This document shows, piece after piece, positions 6,400-6,537 of a DNA stretch of 6,537 bases. How positions within the stretch are numbered: the first letter of the stretch is position 1; each line of letters opens with the position of its first letter. Location of the stretch: positions 1 through 6,537 of the forward strand of contig CAIKJM010000632.1 in the NCBI GenBank assembly GCA_903827735.1, given 5' to 3'. The notes under the pieces were generated by a model. That model was given only the letters and a program-made list of their open reading frames with translations, searched no databases and was not told the DNA's origin. Source of the stretch: an uncultured Rhodanobacter sp. Lineage in GTDB: Bacteria > Pseudomonadota > Gammaproteobacteria > Xanthomonadales > Rhodanobacteraceae. The translations under genes were made by a program, and so were the position numbers.

Positions 6400-6537
6400 T
6401 CAAGCCGCGCGTCGAGCGGCCGCCGCGGTGCGAATGGCATCGGCATGCTCGATCAGATCGCGCCGCTCGAGCGCAAACACGCCCATCGCACCGACCTTGA
6501 ACTCGATCCAGATAAAAGGAACCTCCGGCAGCAGCGC
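6400..6537 (-). CDS. prmB: Ribosomal protein L3 glutamine methyltransferase, C-terminal fragment
   Basis: Only the last 45 codons and the TGA stop (6402-6400) lie in the window; the gene runs off the right edge. The visible peptide begins ALLPEVPFIWIEFKVGAMG and continues GVFALERRDLIEHADAIR. This matches the PrmB C-terminal pattern as I recall it (P-[DE]-V-P-F-x-W-[IL]-E-F ... G-V-F-x-L-x-x-x-x-L), the end of the Rossmann methyltransferase fold, followed by a short Ala/Arg tail. PrmB methylates a glutamine of ribosomal protein L3 using S-adenosylmethionine. The catalytic NPPY motif lies outside the window. prmB directly before aroC is a familiar gammaproteobacterial arrangement, which strengthens the call. 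The related PrmC/HemK could end similarly but fits this context less well. Confidence 0.85.
   Translation of the reverse strand, partial: ALLPEVPFIWIEFKVGAMGVFALERRDLIEHADAIRTAAAARRAA

Overview
The window is a GC-rich bacterial chromosome segment in which every supported gene lies on the minus strand, so it is read from high to low coordinates. The order is prmB (3' end only) - aroC - a GhrB-like 2-hydroxyacid dehydrogenase - asd - a small exported coiled-coil protein - fimV, and then very probably another gene whose ribosome binding site sits at the left edge. The FimV architecture (signal peptide, LysM, coiled coil, one membrane span, acidic cytoplasmic tail with a conserved C-terminal domain), together with its place beside asd and the prmB/aroC group, points to a gammaproteobacterium. 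The high GC and gene order suggest the Xanthomonadales, perhaps Rhodanobacteraceae (Dyella/Rhodanobacter-like). That placement is inferred from memory of gene order and was not searched.

Layout, right to left: 6400-6537 is the last 45 codons of prmB (ribosomal protein L3 glutamine methyltransferase). A 96-bp gap precedes aroC (5215-6303, chorismate synthase), then comes a 53-bp gap and the GTG-started dehydrogenase (4166-5161). A 129-bp gap leads to asd (3005-4036, aspartate-semialdehyde dehydrogenase, also GTG-started). The asd stop codon overlaps the ATG of a 106-residue secreted glutamine-rich coiled-coil protein (2685-3005) as TGATG. A 177-bp gap with a possible promoter precedes fimV (126-2507). 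The last 125 bp hold a perfect 12-bp-stem hairpin, a second smaller hairpin, and an AGGAG motif seven bases from the window edge. No gene-free stretch exceeds 177 bp.

Functionally the segment joins two themes. aroC (last step of the shikimate pathway) and asd (branch point to Lys/diaminopimelate, Thr and Met) are core biosynthesis, with a probable NADPH-dependent glyoxylate/hydroxypyruvate-type reductase between them. fimV is a peptidoglycan-binding inner-membrane polar hub that in Pseudomonas supports type IV pili and twitching. The small exported protein between them is the least understood item: it is apparently translationally coupled to asd and shares a predicted periplasmic location and coiled-coil character with FimV.

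This is mostly a conserved housekeeping region. I found no mobile element, CRISPR array, tRNA or rRNA, and no convincing new multi-gene system. Points worth a second look are the small secreted protein, the tandem hairpins before the left-edge gene, and the histidine-rich acidic tail of FimV.
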